The translations under genes and the position numbers were made by a program. Source: Rusavskia elegans (taxonomy: Eukaryota; Ascomycota; Lecanoromycetes; Teloschistales; Teloschistaceae). From it: a stretch of 64,000 bases of DNA. This document shows, piece by piece, positions 21,417-36,229 of this stretch; positions within the stretch are counted from its first letter, which is position 1, and the number at the start of each line of letters is the position of its first letter. The notes below the pieces were generated by a model, which was given only the letters and a program-made list of their open reading frames with translations, did not search any database and was not told the DNA's origin. Where the stretch lies: positions 62,001 through 126,000 of the forward strand of contig SAUG01000091.1 in the NCBI GenBank assembly GCA_011316305.1, read 5' to 3'.

Positions 21417-24400
21417 TCCTCGCCGGAATAAATTGAAATAATCTATTAGAATTTAATATAGTATAGATTTTAGATATTCGGAATCTATACCGATATCTAG
21501 ATTAGAAAAAATAAAAAAATAGATTAATTCTATTTATCTAATAGTAGTAACGACGTATTTATATTTATATTATTTTATATACTATCTTCGATACTATTAT
21601 ATACTACTATTATAATTATCTATTTATCTATAATTAAAGTATATTAAAAAACTAGCTTTTAGATATATTATTATCGACGAAGAAGATATATTATAGAAAA
21701 TAACCGCTAGATATATTAATTTTTAATAATTTTATCATTATTTTACTTTCTATTTTTTTTTCTAAAATATCCGTAATATTCTATTCTAGAAAGCTAGCGC
21801 GATAATTTTTAGACGATAATATATTAGATCCGCTAGTATTTTCTATATTTATAGACCGCGGAACAGTTTTTTTTTATTTTAAATTTATATAAATAAACGG
21901 CAGGTTTAACTTCCGGTTTAATAAATAGACCGGCTATTTCTTTAAAATAATCTTTAATACTAGAAAAATTGTACAGATTAATTATATTATAAAATCTATT
22001 AAAAAATATATTTCGCGATTCTATAATATAGATAGAAAAGATAGAAATAATTATATCTAAAAGTATTGAATTTTAGTAAATTATTAATAGTATAGTATAT
22101 TACGTAGAATAACAGAAACTATTTACGTTCTAGTATAAATAGTTAAATAATATATTTTACGTTTTTAAATATAATAGTAAGGCGTATAATATAAATATAT
22201 ATAAAATTAACCGTTAAATAATCTATTAATTTTATATATATATTATACCGTTTACTATAAAGTTTTTATCTTTTAACTAGACTACTAATATAGCTTCGAA
22301 TATCTCTTTAATTACTTTAATTATTAAAATCTAAAAGCGTATAGAATTTTATTTAATTTAAACTGCTTTTATTATAATTTTTCGGATTAAATATATAAAA
22401 GAAACTTTAGATATAAATAGATCTACGCCCTATTATAATTTTTTAATATCGCGGAATACGGCTACTAAATTTTATAAAGATTTAGTCTATATAGATTAAT
22501 TTATAGAATAAAGCGTAGTAATATATATTACTAGACTCTATTTTATAAATATATAGATCGTCTATAGTAGTTTTTCTATTCGGAAAATATTTTTAAATCT
22601 TTATATATATATTAGACTTCGGTATATTAGTAATTTTAAAAGCCGTTTTAGTAGCCGCTTTAGTAGTCTTTTTCGGAGCTTTTACTAGCGCTTTTCGCAG
22701 TATTTTACTATTAGTAATAGGTTTTTAAAATAATATTAGTTTTATAAAAATATTATAGAATATATAATATATAAAGTTTCTTTAGTATAGATTTAGCTAT
22801 AGTAGTTAGAATTTAATAATATAAAAATAAAGTTTTTCTATTATAAAATCTTTAGCTATTCAAGTTTTTTTATTTAGTATCTACTAGTTATAACTTTTTA
22901 CTATAGTAAATAAAAATAATTTTATTTCTATTTACTTTATTATCTATTAAATAATTATATTTTAACTAATTTTTTTTCGATTTTCGAAATTTTTATATAT
23001 CTAATTTAAATACGTTTTATTTAACTATAGAGCCTATTATTATAATTATTTATAGTAAGATTATTCTATAACTAGCTCTATATAAATAATAATATAAATA
23101 TATTAAAATATAGTATATATATTGATATTTTAACGCTAGATAGAAGAGACCGTTTAAAACTAAATTTAAAACGGTAAAACGTCGCTATTATAATATACTT
23201 TGAACTAATTATTACTTTAAATTTAGATTTTTTCTATTTATATTTATTATATTACTATCGTACTAACAGTATATATAATAAACTGACGAAAACTAAATAG
23301 TAATATAATAAATAGAATATTATATAAAATAACTCTTTAATATTATAAACTAATAATTATTTTTAGTAAATTAATAATGGATACGAACGTACTATAATCG
23401 AATCGGAAGTAATTTAATCGTTTATCTAAATTATAAAATAAATATAAAAGAGATAAAAAATATTCTATAAATCTATAGATAATTACTTTTAAAATACGGA
23501 CGATTTAATATAGCTCCTATAAATTAGAACTATCGAAAGTTAAAAATTCCGATTATATAATATTTAATTATATATTAAAAACTATAAAATCGTTTTCTAG
23601 ATATATAGTTACTACTAAAATCGAATAAAATAATATAAAAATATAGACTAGAACAGATACCTAAATAAAATAATAAATATATTAAAATCTATACTATAAT
23701 ATATTATATTAACTAGCTAGTAGAACTTCCTAAATAAAAGTACGTAATAGTAATCGCTACTAGATATTAAATATTTACGAATTCCGAAAACTTTATATAT
23801 ATTATTAAAAAAAGTAAAAAGAATATTTAAAAAGATTTAAACGAAGACGAAACTATAAAAAAATAAAATTATATCTTTATTTTCCGAAGATACGGAAATT
23901 AAATATCGATGTAAATTCTATATATAAAATTATAGTAGCTATAAATAAAAAAAAAACTTTAGAATTAAAAATATATCAGATAATAAACTCGACCGCTATA
24001 TAAAAAAAACGAATTAAAATACGAAGATTTATATACGTTATATATATTTAATCTAATATAAAATATTTAGAAAAAATAGATTTTTAATATAAAAATTTCA
24101 TTTTAATATACTAATTTCTATAGATATATATAGAATGATATATATAACTAAATATTATATAAATATAATGATTTTTATAAATTCTAGTTTCTCTATATAT
24201 CGATATATTTTTATATTTAAATATCTATAGTAAAAGATATATTAATTAACTTTTATAGAATAGAATATATCTACTAGAATTCTAGCCGCTATATATATAT
24301 TTTAATCGGTAAAATATAATAGTATAGAAAAACTTTCTAATCTACTACTACTATATAATTAAAGAAGTTAAAAGCCGTAAAAAAGATTAGATTAAACTAT

Positions 24401-27400
24401 TTAGTTCTATTAAAGAGTAGAATATTTATTCCGATTCTAATTCTTTTCTCGATAAATAAATACTAGAAAAAGATATTTAAAAAACAGCCTATATCTACTA
24501 TTTAGTAAAAATAAAATTTAGTAATTATATATTTATAGATTTTTTTTATTTAGTTAATTTAAACGATAGATTTTATATAGTTCGAAATAATATAGAATAA
24601 ATAGTATAATAATCCGGATTATTATAATAAAAAAATAGTTTAATAGATAATTTTAATTAAAAATATATCTTTCGATAAATATAAATAAACCTTTAATTAG
24701 ATTTATACTCGCTATTAGTAGTTCTATAATTATTAAAATCGAGATATATATATAATATCAAATTAATATATATATACGATTAATCATTCGGATTTTGATT
24801 TTAGTCTTTTACGATTTAACGCTAGAGGCGCTAAACCGATCAGATTACGCAATTATCTAATATTTAAATATTTTACCGAAAACTCGAATTAAAAATTCCC
24901 GAAGGAACTAGATTTGGACTAAAATCCGGAGGAAAACCGTAATCTATATAATCTTAATTAACTTAATTTACTTCGATCGATCGGGCTAGACCGAGACGAT
25001 CTACTCTATAAAAATCGACTAGAGTTAATAGAAAAAATTTAAGTATTAGATTAGCTTTTAAAGAATTCGAACCCCCGACCTATCGAATTAATTCCGTTAA
25101 TTCCGAAGAACGCTGGATCCGCCGAGCTTCCAAGTTATATAGCGTTACTACTACGCTAATTTAGCCAACAAATTAATATATATAATATTAAAATTAGAAT
25201 CTTTTTAAAAATAATAATTATCGGTATCTATTTTTTTTAATTTAACTAAACTTTTATTAATCTACTACTATTTATTTTAATAGTAAAATACCGCGCTCGC
25301 TTCCGAATTTAAAGGCCAGGCTTTATTATTTAAAAAAATTAAAATTAGAAGAATTAGATAATAAAATTAATAAAATAGTTAAATTTACTAATTAGTTCGT
25401 ATTATTTTTATTATTATTACTGATATAGTTAAAATCTGGTTTAATTTTTAGTATTTTATTATAAACTTCCCTTTTTTTTTAATTTTATTTATTTCGATTT
25501 TTTACTAGAAGTTAATATAGAAAAATTAAAGTTTCTTTTTATTTTTTCTAAAATAATATTAGCGAAAGATTATTTTTACCCGAATTATTAATAAATAATA
25601 TAATTTATAATTACTATAGATCCTATTTATAATAAAAAATAATATTTTATTTATAATTCCGGATAATATAATAGTAAAAATATCGCGTATAATCTATATA
25701 AAAATATAAAACCGAAATTCTAATTTATATTATTAGTTAAAAATAGGAAAATTTTGTCTAGTTATACTATAGAAATAGAACGGAACTAATAGAAAATAGA
25801 TAAATAAAATATATAGTAAATATCCGGATTATATTTATTTTACTTTTTATAAACTATAAATTTATTATTATCTTTATCTAAATATTATAGACTATTTTTA
25901 ACTAGATAGTTTTTAAATATTTTAGCTTTCTAGAAATTCTATTAACTAGATATTTTTTCTAATTCTAATATCTTTTCGGAAAATATATTATAATAGATAT
26001 AATATATTTCTTTTAATATATTTTTATAAAAATTTTTCTAAAATTTATTATTATTAATATTTCCGGTTTAAAATATATTATTAAATAGTAAAAAACTAAA
26101 TAATAGATATAATAAAACTGTTTATCTATAGAATAATTCTAAACTATTTTAAATTTTACTATAGTAGTAAAAAAGCTTAATAAAAACCGCGTTTAAGATT
26201 TCGAGAAATTTTTTCTTCTAAAGGACCCGCTTTCTCCGAAGCTATACTTTAGTATCTTTAATATAATGAAATAATTTATTATAAATCTAGAAAATAAAAT
26301 AAATTATAGGTCTTTTTATAATATTTAATATCTTTATAAAAATATAAAAAAATCTAAAAATTTAAATTAAATATTAAATTTAATTTTATTTTTTATTACT
26401 AAACTCTAACTAGATAGTATTTTAGTATTTTAAAATTTTATAAATTTTATTATAAAAAGTAAATATATAGATTAATATATAATAAATCAAATCCTACTAT
26501 ATATTAATATTCTAAAAAAAATTTAAAGTTTTTTAGTAATAAATTCTTTTCTATTCGATATTAGATTAAATATTAATTATTAATAAAACTCGAATTTCGG
26601 CTATTTTTATTAGTTATAATTTATAGAATTTATCTTTATATTAGCTATTTATATTAATCTAGATATTTATTTTTCAAGTTTAGAAAAAATTAGAAATAAA
26701 TCTAAACCGAATACGTCGATATATTTTAATAATATAAAAAAAATAGGATTTAATATATAATAATTCCGGAAATAGATTGTATAGCTAATATAAATAATAT
26801 AGAACTTTATAGATAATATAAAATTTAATATAAAATAATTTCAAATATAATCTATAAAGAAAATAGAAATTTATAGTATATTATATATTATATAATATAT
26901 AGGACTTTATATAAAATAAAATCGGATATTATATATACAGAATTTAAATAAAATAATAAAATAAATATAAAAGATTTACTTTAGCTAAAATTATTAATAG
27001 TCTATAATCCGTATTAGTAATAATATTCGGGTTATAATCTTTATTCTATTTTTCCAGATTTATTTATTAGTAGATTTAGTTTTAATATAGCTAAATAGTA
27101 TTTATAGTACTAGTTAAAGTATATATATAAAATACGGAATATAGATAATTAAATTTTTAATATTATTAATATCGGAAATATAGCCGATCCGACCTAATTA
27201 TATAGTAAAATAGTCGTTATTAAATATATTCCTCTAGTCGATATTATTCTATTTATTATTAGTAATATAATTAATATATTCGATAAATTATTCGAAGTAT
27301 TTAACCGCGTTAATAAATATATTTTTATTATTATTGGTATTATCGGTTATAATAATAAAAATTCGATTAACTAATAAATATTTTTTAAAATTTCTAAAAG

Positions 27401-30400
27401 AACTTTAGATAATATAATATCTATATAGTTTCCTAATATAAATTTAAATCTATTAAAAATCTAATACTAAATCTAATTTTTATTAATAAAAAAACCGATT
27501 ATTAATATATAAGACTAACGATTATTTACCGACTAATTATTTAAAATTATTAAAACTTTAGTTTTATTAGAAAGAAATTCTAATAATCTTTATTCGATAT
27601 CTATAATATTATTTATAATCTTATTATATATAGTCGATAGTAAAATAAAAATTACTTTACAATCTAGATAATATAATATACGAAAGATATCGATATATTC
27701 GATAATATTAAAATCCTAATCTATTATAACTATCTATTATATAAAAGTTTCCGGGAAATTTTTTTGCGAATACGTTTTTACTAATAGCTTTTTAAAGATA
27801 GACTATAAAAATATTAGATATAATATTTTATATAATATAATAAAAAGATATATTTATTTAAATATAATTTTAATTAATATTAGATTTTTTAATAAAAATT
27901 TATTTTTATATTTCTTCGTTCCGATATAGTTACCTATTATTATTAATTTATATTCGGCGGAGAAATAGCTAATAATATATCCGTAATATTTATAGTAGAC
28001 GTCTAGTTTACTATTTAAAATCCGGGTAACTTTATAGAAATATATTTAAATAATTAATTTTTTAGAACTATTAAAATATATATTAAATCTTTTAGAATAT
28101 ATTTCTATTTATATAGTGTTTATAATAATCTATTCGATTGCATTCTACTATATTAGAGATTTGTTCCGACAGAAGACTTTATATAAATAATATTTATAGT
28201 TTTTATCGATAATTTGATAACTATCGGCTAATCTAATAATATTACTAATATCCGACTACTAGAAATTTAGTCCTATTAATTATTGAAATATTTTAACTTT
28301 ACTATTACTATTAATAATAGATAATATTTTTAAAAATAATAGTCGTATTATATCTAATTACTAATATAAAAAAAAGTTTTAAAAAATAAATCTTTTTCTA
28401 TTAACTTTTTTTAATATTTAAAATACTATTAGGCCTTCTAATTCCGCTATAATAAAAACTAGTATCTAATAATAGAAATCTATTAGATTAATAGTTTTTT
28501 TAAAAGAACCAGTAATTTTAGTTTTTTACTAGTATTTTTTTAGTATTCTATAATTTTTTCCTTTTATTCTATTTTCTAATTTTATCGAAAATAAAATTAT
28601 ATCAAATTATTACGTAGAGGTTCGGAAATACTATATAGAAGAATATTAAAATACTAAATTAATTCTTTATAGCTCTATTTTAATACTAGAAATACTAGCT
28701 TCTAGAATAATATTTCTTTCTACCGACTACTATCTATTTTTTAGTTTTTACTACTATTTTCCCGTCCTTCTATATCGGCGTTAAATTTCTTTCTACTTTA
28801 TTCTAGCTATTTTCTAGCTATTAAGCCGATACCGATAGTCTACGAATAGTAATTATAGCGGATTTAAAATAGAAAGCTATTTTTCTTCGAATATAAATCT
28901 ATTATTTTAAAAAAGTAGTTACTATATTATAAAAGTTTATTTTTCGATTTTATAAACGGTTAAATATATAAAATATTATATTAGAATATATTCTTTTTAT
29001 TATTGAATTTAATATTAAACTATTAGATATAGACCTTTAGATTAGAACGTCGATTATCTAAAATAATTTATATTATCCTATAAATTATATGATATAGTTA
29101 AATATAAAATTTTAAATATAGTAGAATATCGAAATAGAAAGGCGCTAATATTAATACTATATCGGTTAGTCTATTAGCTTTACTAATACTAATTCTAGAA
29201 GTTTTTAACTACTTTTTTTAACTTACAAAAATATTTTATTATTAATTATTAATTATTAATACGGAAAATAGATATCGGTAATACTATTAACTTTTAGCTA
29301 TTAGCTATAATCGACGAGATTACTAATATAATAGATTCTAAAATCTATATTTCCGATTTAGATAAAAAAGTAAAAGGATCTTCTTTTTTTTTTAGGTAAT
29401 ACTACTATCTAAATCGATAGAATAATACTATAATAAATACGTATAAAATTAAATATTAAATAATTCAATATAAACCTTTAATAGATTATAGTAGAATATA
29501 GTATTTTTAAATATATCTAATATTATATCTCCCGGATATTATAAATTTACTATAAAAAAAAACTAGATTTTTAAAATCGTTTCTAATAAAATAAAATAAT
29601 ATCGGCGGTAAAATTCCGTATCAATTTAAAATCGGAAAGACTATAAATAGGTTTTAAAAATATAAAAATAGATTTTAATAATATTTTATCTAATATTATT
29701 TAAATCCATCTGCGTTTCTATATATTTTATAGTATTAATCTATAAAGCGTTAAATATATTTAAAAAATAAAAAATTTCGGCGTATAAAAAATAACCGAAC
29801 GAATTTTTTTAAAAAGACTATTCTAATAGCTCGTTAAGGAAATTATAATAATAGAATAGAAAGGCGATTTAAAAATCTAATTAATAGTACTTAAAATACT
29901 ATAAAAAACGATCGAAATTTATTTACTAATCGAATTTAAAAGTATAGTTTTACTATATAATTTCCGTTTTAATAGAATTTAAACTAACTAAAAAGTGTTA
30001 TTTAACTATATAATTTCTATATAAAAAGAGTAATATTTCTACTAAAAAATATATAGTTAATTAGAACTATTAGAAGATTTCGCGTATTCTAAAAAATAAA
30101 AAATCTATAGATATTTATTTAGTATATAAAATATTATATAAAATAATTCCGATTTTAATAGATTTTAAATATTAATAAAAGTATATAATTTTTTTAGATA
30201 ACTAGATCTAAATATTTAATTTTTAATTTTATTAATATAACTAGTTATTATAGTTATAAAAATATCTTGAAAATATTTTTAATAATAAAATTTATATAGT
30301 TCTAAAACATTTTTCTATAATACCGACTAATTTTACTAATTACGTTCTATTTTATTTCGGTTATATTAAATTTTTTTTCTTTAGTAAAAAGGCGGGCTAT

Positions 30401-33400
30401 ATCGGTAGAAATATAAATATTAAATTACTATTTTATCAAATCGTAAATATAGGCCGTCTTTGAAATATCTTTATTTAATATTTATTTATCGAAAAAAGAA
30501 TTAGAATCGAAATAAATATTCTATTAATATACCGGGTCGGATAGTTCGATCTAACTATTATTTCGATTTTCGATATTTTTCGTTATTATATATTAGTAGG
30601 AAACTAGATTTTTCTAGATAGCTACATCTATATTATTAAATATTTTATAAAGAAATAATAATATATTAGAAAAAAAATAGACCTAAACTATAATTAGTAT
30701 ATATAATAATTTATAGAATAGTTACTAAAAGCTAATTCTCTTTTTTAACCGAATATTAATAACTGAATATTTCGATATATTAATATAAATATATATAGTC
30801 ACTCTATAGATAAATTATTTTAATATTTTTATTATTTTCTAATTAATAGTTAAAAATATATAAAGTTTTGCTATAATAGTATATATTAATATAATATAAT
30901 TTATCTATAAAATAATAAATAGTTTAGATTTAAATAGACTATATAGTTTTAAAAATCTATAGTTATCGATAAAAATCTTTTATTATTTTATTTTCTATTT
31001 TTAAAGTCTATAGTTATTCGGCGGAAACTTCTAGAATTATGAATTTTTTACTATTAATTATAGTAACTAAAGCTTCGAATATAGAATCTATAAATAATTA
31101 ATCTTATAAATAAATATAATAGTATTATTTACTATAGTTTATCTTTTCATCGTCGATATTAATCTAATTCGGATTATTTTCTATAGAATTTAGAATTTAA
31201 TTTTATATATTAAAGAGTATTTCGTTCTTAATAATATAAATAGAGGTATAAATACTTTTAATATATCTATATATCGAGTTAAATTTCTCGATATATTATA
31301 ATATAAAAATATAATTTACTTTTTTATAGTTATCTACTATTTATATTCTTTTTTTATATTTCTTTTTTAGTTTTCGGACGTATTTTTATAGATAGACTGT
31401 TTTTTTAAAATTAATAATAGTACGATTATAAATTTTATAGTCTACGTTTTTTATTTTATTTAACTTTTATTTATTTTCGGTATAGCTATCTATATAAATT
31501 CCTAAGGCGATTATATAGAAATTAGTAAAATAATTATCTTTTCTTTTATATTTACTTTAAAGACTAATTAAACGGCTAAATCTACTATAATTCGATTATT
31601 TAATATTTTAAAACTAGTTAATATCTCGCGTTTTATTTTATATAATAAAAATCTTTTACAATTTTTAGATATTATAATTATAGCTCGAATATCTATAGTA
31701 GTACGAAGCGTATTTAAAACGTTTATTATTCCGAATAATTATTAATTATAAAAAATAATCTATAATATTTAGATTTATAGAAATAATAATTTTCGTAGTA
31801 GAAATAGTTAATAAACTAACAATATTAGATCTAGTATCTAATTTTACTATTGCTAATATCGATAATATATAGACTTTATTTATCTAAATTTTATTTAAAA
31901 GCTTTTTAATATAACTGGCTTATAATCTATTCTATAATAAATAGAAACTATCTATTTTTAAATTCTACTACTATAGCGCGCGCTTTCTAAAATAAAAAAA
32001 AAGATTTTAATATCTATAAAAGTAATAAATATAGACTATAAAAGCCTACTATTAGAAACTAAAAAAATTAATAAAGTAACTATTGAAATTCTAAAAGAAA
32101 ATATATATATAAAAATCTAGATCTATTTTCCGAATAGAAATTTAACTATAAATAGTTCGTATATTCGGTATTTAAAAGCTAGTAATAAATATTTATAGAT
32201 TTTATTTTATTCTATTAATTATTATATAAAAGTTAAATCTTTATTAATTTTAGTAGCCGTATTTCGTAATATTAAAAAGTTATAAAAGAATATAAATCTA
32301 CTAATATCGTATATTCCTTTTCTATATTTAATTCGAAAAATTATAGAAAATCTAAAATCCTAATCTAATAATCTACGATTTTAAAAACTAATAGTAAAAA
32401 CGCTAAAAAAAATATCTAAAACTATTTTAATTATATAGTTCGAAAATATATATTAGTTTTAATAACTACTATAATATTTATTAATATATTTTAGCTTTTT
32501 ATCTAATATATATCTATATAAAATACGTTATTGTTATAGAAATAAATACTAAATAATTTATTTTATTCTATATTCTAAATCGTATAATAGCTAGATTATC
32601 CTATATATTATTTTATATCTATTAATTTTTAAATATAAATATCATTTATATTTCCGAAAGATAAAGATTATATTACCCGGTAAATTCGTATTATTTTTAT
32701 CTAAAAAAAGTAAAGTTTTGTAAAAAATCTAAAAGGCTATTTATAGATTTTTAACTTTTTAAAAATAAAAAAGCGAAATAATTAGTAGCGGAAAGGAAAC
32801 GCTTTAATATCTATAAAATAATAGAAAAAATAAGTAAAAAATCGTATTTAGATCGCGTTTAAAAGGAAATAGATATACTATATATAGTTTTTTATATATA
32901 GTATAAATAGACCAAATAATTTAATTTTTTTCTAAATCTATTATTATATATACTAACTGCTTTATATAATTAACGGTTTTAAACCTTTAACGCGAAAGAA
33001 TATTTTAAAACCGAATAAACGCGAAATAGAAAGTTAATAGAAATATTCGGAAATAACTAGTGCCGAAATATACTAGTAGACGAATATCCGGTATATATAT
33101 ATAATGATTATAATTATTTTTCTATAGCGAATCTAATCGAATATATATTTAGTAATTCGCGGGTAATTTAGATCTACTAGATATAGAAATAGGGAAATAT
33201 AAAACTAATAGAACTAATATCGAAGTAAATCTAAAAGCTAATAGAAATTCAGCTAGTATAAAAAGTTATATAAAAGCTAGCGAAAATATAGAAACGAGTA
33301 TAAAAGAAAATTCGGCTATTAAAAACGCTAGTATAGAAACTGATAGAATTATATAGTAGTAAAACTATATATAAAATAAATTACGCGAGTTTTATTCTAT

Positions 33401-33687
33401 ATATTCTACTACTAAAAATATTTCAACTAGTTCTATTTATATCTATATTATAAAATAGTATAAAAGTCGATTAATTATTTATAAATTATATTAAATATTT
33501 GAAAATTATCTTTAATTATATATCGTAAAAACTCTTTTTTATATATATCTAGGTTTTCTAGGTTAATTCTATTATTTTCTAATTTAAAAATCTATACAAC
33601 TTTCCTTTATACTATTATCTACTAAATTTTAATAATATAGATTTTAATTTTTAAAACCTAGACCAATCTATATCATTCCGGCGAGAA
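21417..33687. mobile_element. 12.3-kb TIR element of unknown superfamily, inserted in the outer chromovirus
   Basis: Ends are a 13-bp inverted repeat: tcctcgccggaat at 21417-21429 and attccggcgagaa at 33675-33687, with one C/T difference. They are flanked by an 8-bp duplication aagaaaat (21409-21416) and aaggaaat (33688-33695), differing by one G/A. Excision rejoins the RNase H frame of the host element. Several stop-interrupted frames with regular amino-acid content exist inside (plus strand about 31980-32370, minus strand about 29900-30500), but none gives a transposase signature I can name. An 8-bp duplication suits hAT, P or KDZ-type elements. The large size would suit KDZ, but this is a guess. 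A SINE lies inside at 24775-25168. Confidence 0.7.
24775..25168 (-). mobile_element. tRNA-related SINE, copy 1
   Basis: On the minus strand it begins ttggctaaattagcgtag and carries a pol III box-A-like segment (agcgtagtagtaacgc). Box B (ggttcgaattc) is the complement of 25073-25063. Copy 2 at 40062-40458 matches it over nearly its full length. It is flanked by an exact 16-bp duplication caaattaatatatata (24759-24774 and 25169-25184), as expected for LINE-driven retroposition. The boxes are further apart than in a true tRNA, so this is not a tRNA gene. Compared with copy 2 it carries an extra segment near its 3' end. Confidence 0.8.
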
Positions 33688-35285
33688 AAGGAAATGGAAA
33701 AGTAGACGCTTTAAATCGAAAAAGTAATTATATAAAAATAAAAGAGATTTTTAACGATAGTATTTTTAGAATTTATAAAAATAGATTACTATTAGTAAAA
33801 TAATTTAAATTAAATATAACGCTGCGTATATTTAGAAACGACCAAGAATAGTTTCCTATCGAAAAAGAAAAATTCTAAATACTAGACGATAAAATCGACG
33901 AATATATTAAAAAATACTACGATAGAATACTAAAAAGATATCTAGATATAACAAAGATAATATAAATTTTATAATAGTATTACTAATTTCCTAATAACGT
34001 AATATATCGAAGTTTATATTAAAAAATACTTTAGTTATTAGTAAAATAAATATATTATATATACTCGTTATAGAAAGATTTAGTATTAGAAACTACCAAA
34101 TTTACTATAAAAGGAAATTATATTAGATTTTATTATTAAATTTCCGAAATTAAAAGATCCGATAATAAATATAGAATACGACTTAATATTAAATATAGTA
34201 GATAAGATTATAAAATATATTTTTATAACTCTATTATAAAAAGACTTTTTAGTAAAATAACTTGAATTTATTATTCTAGATCGATTATTTCGATACTATA
34301 GACTATCAGAAATATTAATAAATAATAGAAATAGACTTTTTACTTTAGATTATTAGAAGATTTTTATTTCTCTATTTAGTATTAAATTAAAGATATTAAT
34401 AGCTTTCTATCCAATAATAGATAGATAAATAAAACGTATTAACTAAATTTTAGAATAGTATCTAAAATATTATATTAACGACGTTTAAAATAATTAGATT
34501 TGACGTTTACTAATAGTTTAATTAGTATTTAATATAAAAAAATTAAATATAATAAAAAAAATACCGTTCTACGCCGATAATAGGAAAAATCCGAATTTAT
34601 TTAAACGACCGCTACTATATAAATCAGCGGAATTAGCGATCTAAAGAATTAATATTTAAGAAAAATTCTATAAAAATATTTTAAAAATATAGAAATATTC
34701 GGGTAATTACTAAAATAGAAAATAAAAAATAGTACTTTAGTTAAAGAAAAGAGATAAAATATATCTTTTTATAAAAAATCTAAAAACTAGAACTCTAAAT
34801 AGAAAACTTAATTATATTAAAATCGGACTATTGTTAATTAAAGAAATTAAAGGACTTTAAAACTTCGAATTTAATTTATTTAAAAATATTAAAATATATC
34901 TAATATTTTATATATTTCTTTTTAAATTAGCCGACTCTAAAATACTATTATAATAAATATTTAACTTCGAAATATAGAAAAAGGATATCTTTATAGTCGA
35001 AAAAATACTATAGTAAAAAGATTAAAATTATTTAATTAAATAGAAAGATTATTCTGCTTCGGAAAATATTTAGAAATCTAAAAAATATTTAGTAAACTAC
35101 TAGAAGATTCTATAGTAGTTCTACTAATAATAGATGCCGAGATAATCTAGAAAGAATCCGGTAAATTATCTAAAATATTTTAAAACTACGAAAATAAACT
35201 AAATAAAAGACTATCGGAAAAATCTAGGAATTTATTAATTTTACTTTCTTTAATATTAGATATTTCTACTATAATAGCTTCCTCG
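33688..35285 (+). mobile_element. Outer chromovirus integrase and chromodomain part (RIP relic)
   Basis: The frame resumes with the G-N-G-K-V-D-A-L-N-R end of RNase H at 33690-33730, then an integrase core at about 34200-34640. Readable blocks there include LTSTFYP-type text preceding D-G-Q-T-E-R, now partly stops, near 34390-34440. A chromodomain lies near 34985-35130 (VEKIL, KDYSASENI and KKYL spaced as in EVEKIL...KWKGY...TWEP). The segment ends at the cctcg target site of the second retrotransposon. Confidence 0.7.
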
Positions 35286-35695
35286 TGTTACGTTCACGAC
35301 TCCATAGAGGTTCTCTGGAAAAATTAGTTAGACAAGCGAGTCTAATCGTCTATAGCCGCCTATAGCCGCTATAGCCGCCCTTTCTAATAGGATTCTTAGT
35401 AGACGGCTACCTATCGGCTTTTACGGCTATTTTTACTATATATATCGCTTATTATTTCTATAGATAGTTTCTCTTATTAGTCGTTAATATAATTATTAAA
35501 TACGTCTCTACTATTCTTTTTTTAATTACCTTATAATAAAGATACCTCGTAATATCGTAACTATACCTCTACGGCTATATAGAATTAGTTATAATAATCT
35601 ACGTTAGGACTTCTTTATTATTTAGTAGCTCGGATTATATCTACGGCTATAGCTTGACTTAAACGTAACGTTCTCTAATATATAGAAACGTTATA
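35286..35695 (+). repeat. 5' LTR of inner chromovirus
   Basis: It is 410 bp and aligns end to end with 38843-39251. Nearly all differences are transitions (for example tgttacg versus tattata at the start). It contains three close copies of tatagccgc near 35352-35379. It ends ttata at 35695, where the partner ends ttaca. Confidence 0.9.
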
Positions 35696-36229
35696 CTTTA
35701 ATAACTCCGGAAAATAGATAAAAATCGGATTTTTATTTAACTAACGTTATTTAGATAACCTATAAAGGCTTTAGTCGATTTAGAAACTACTCGGAATATT
35801 ATATTAAAAGAATATATTAAAAGGTTTAACGTTCCTTTAACTAGGAAAACGGAGTTTTATTTTATAGGAACTATTAATAAGATAGAGTTCGTTAGAATCG
35901 AGTATTAAACTAAACCTCTATAGATATAAAGTAATAGATATAAAAAAAGAATTATTTTTAATATTATAAAGATATAAAGGGATATATATTTAGGTATTCT
36001 ATAGTTTATATTATAGAATTCTGAAATCGTTTAAAAAACGATATAAATAAAAATTAGAAACTATCTTTTTAGTATATCTAAAAAGCTAGCCGAGATATAG
36101 AAATTATATAGTAATTTTATTCGAAAATAGTAGACTAAAAAGAAATTAGCTGCTACGGATAAAATTCTATAACTTTTTAAAAAACTCTAGAATATACTAA
36201 AAGAACCGAAAGAAAAGCTATTTTTACCG

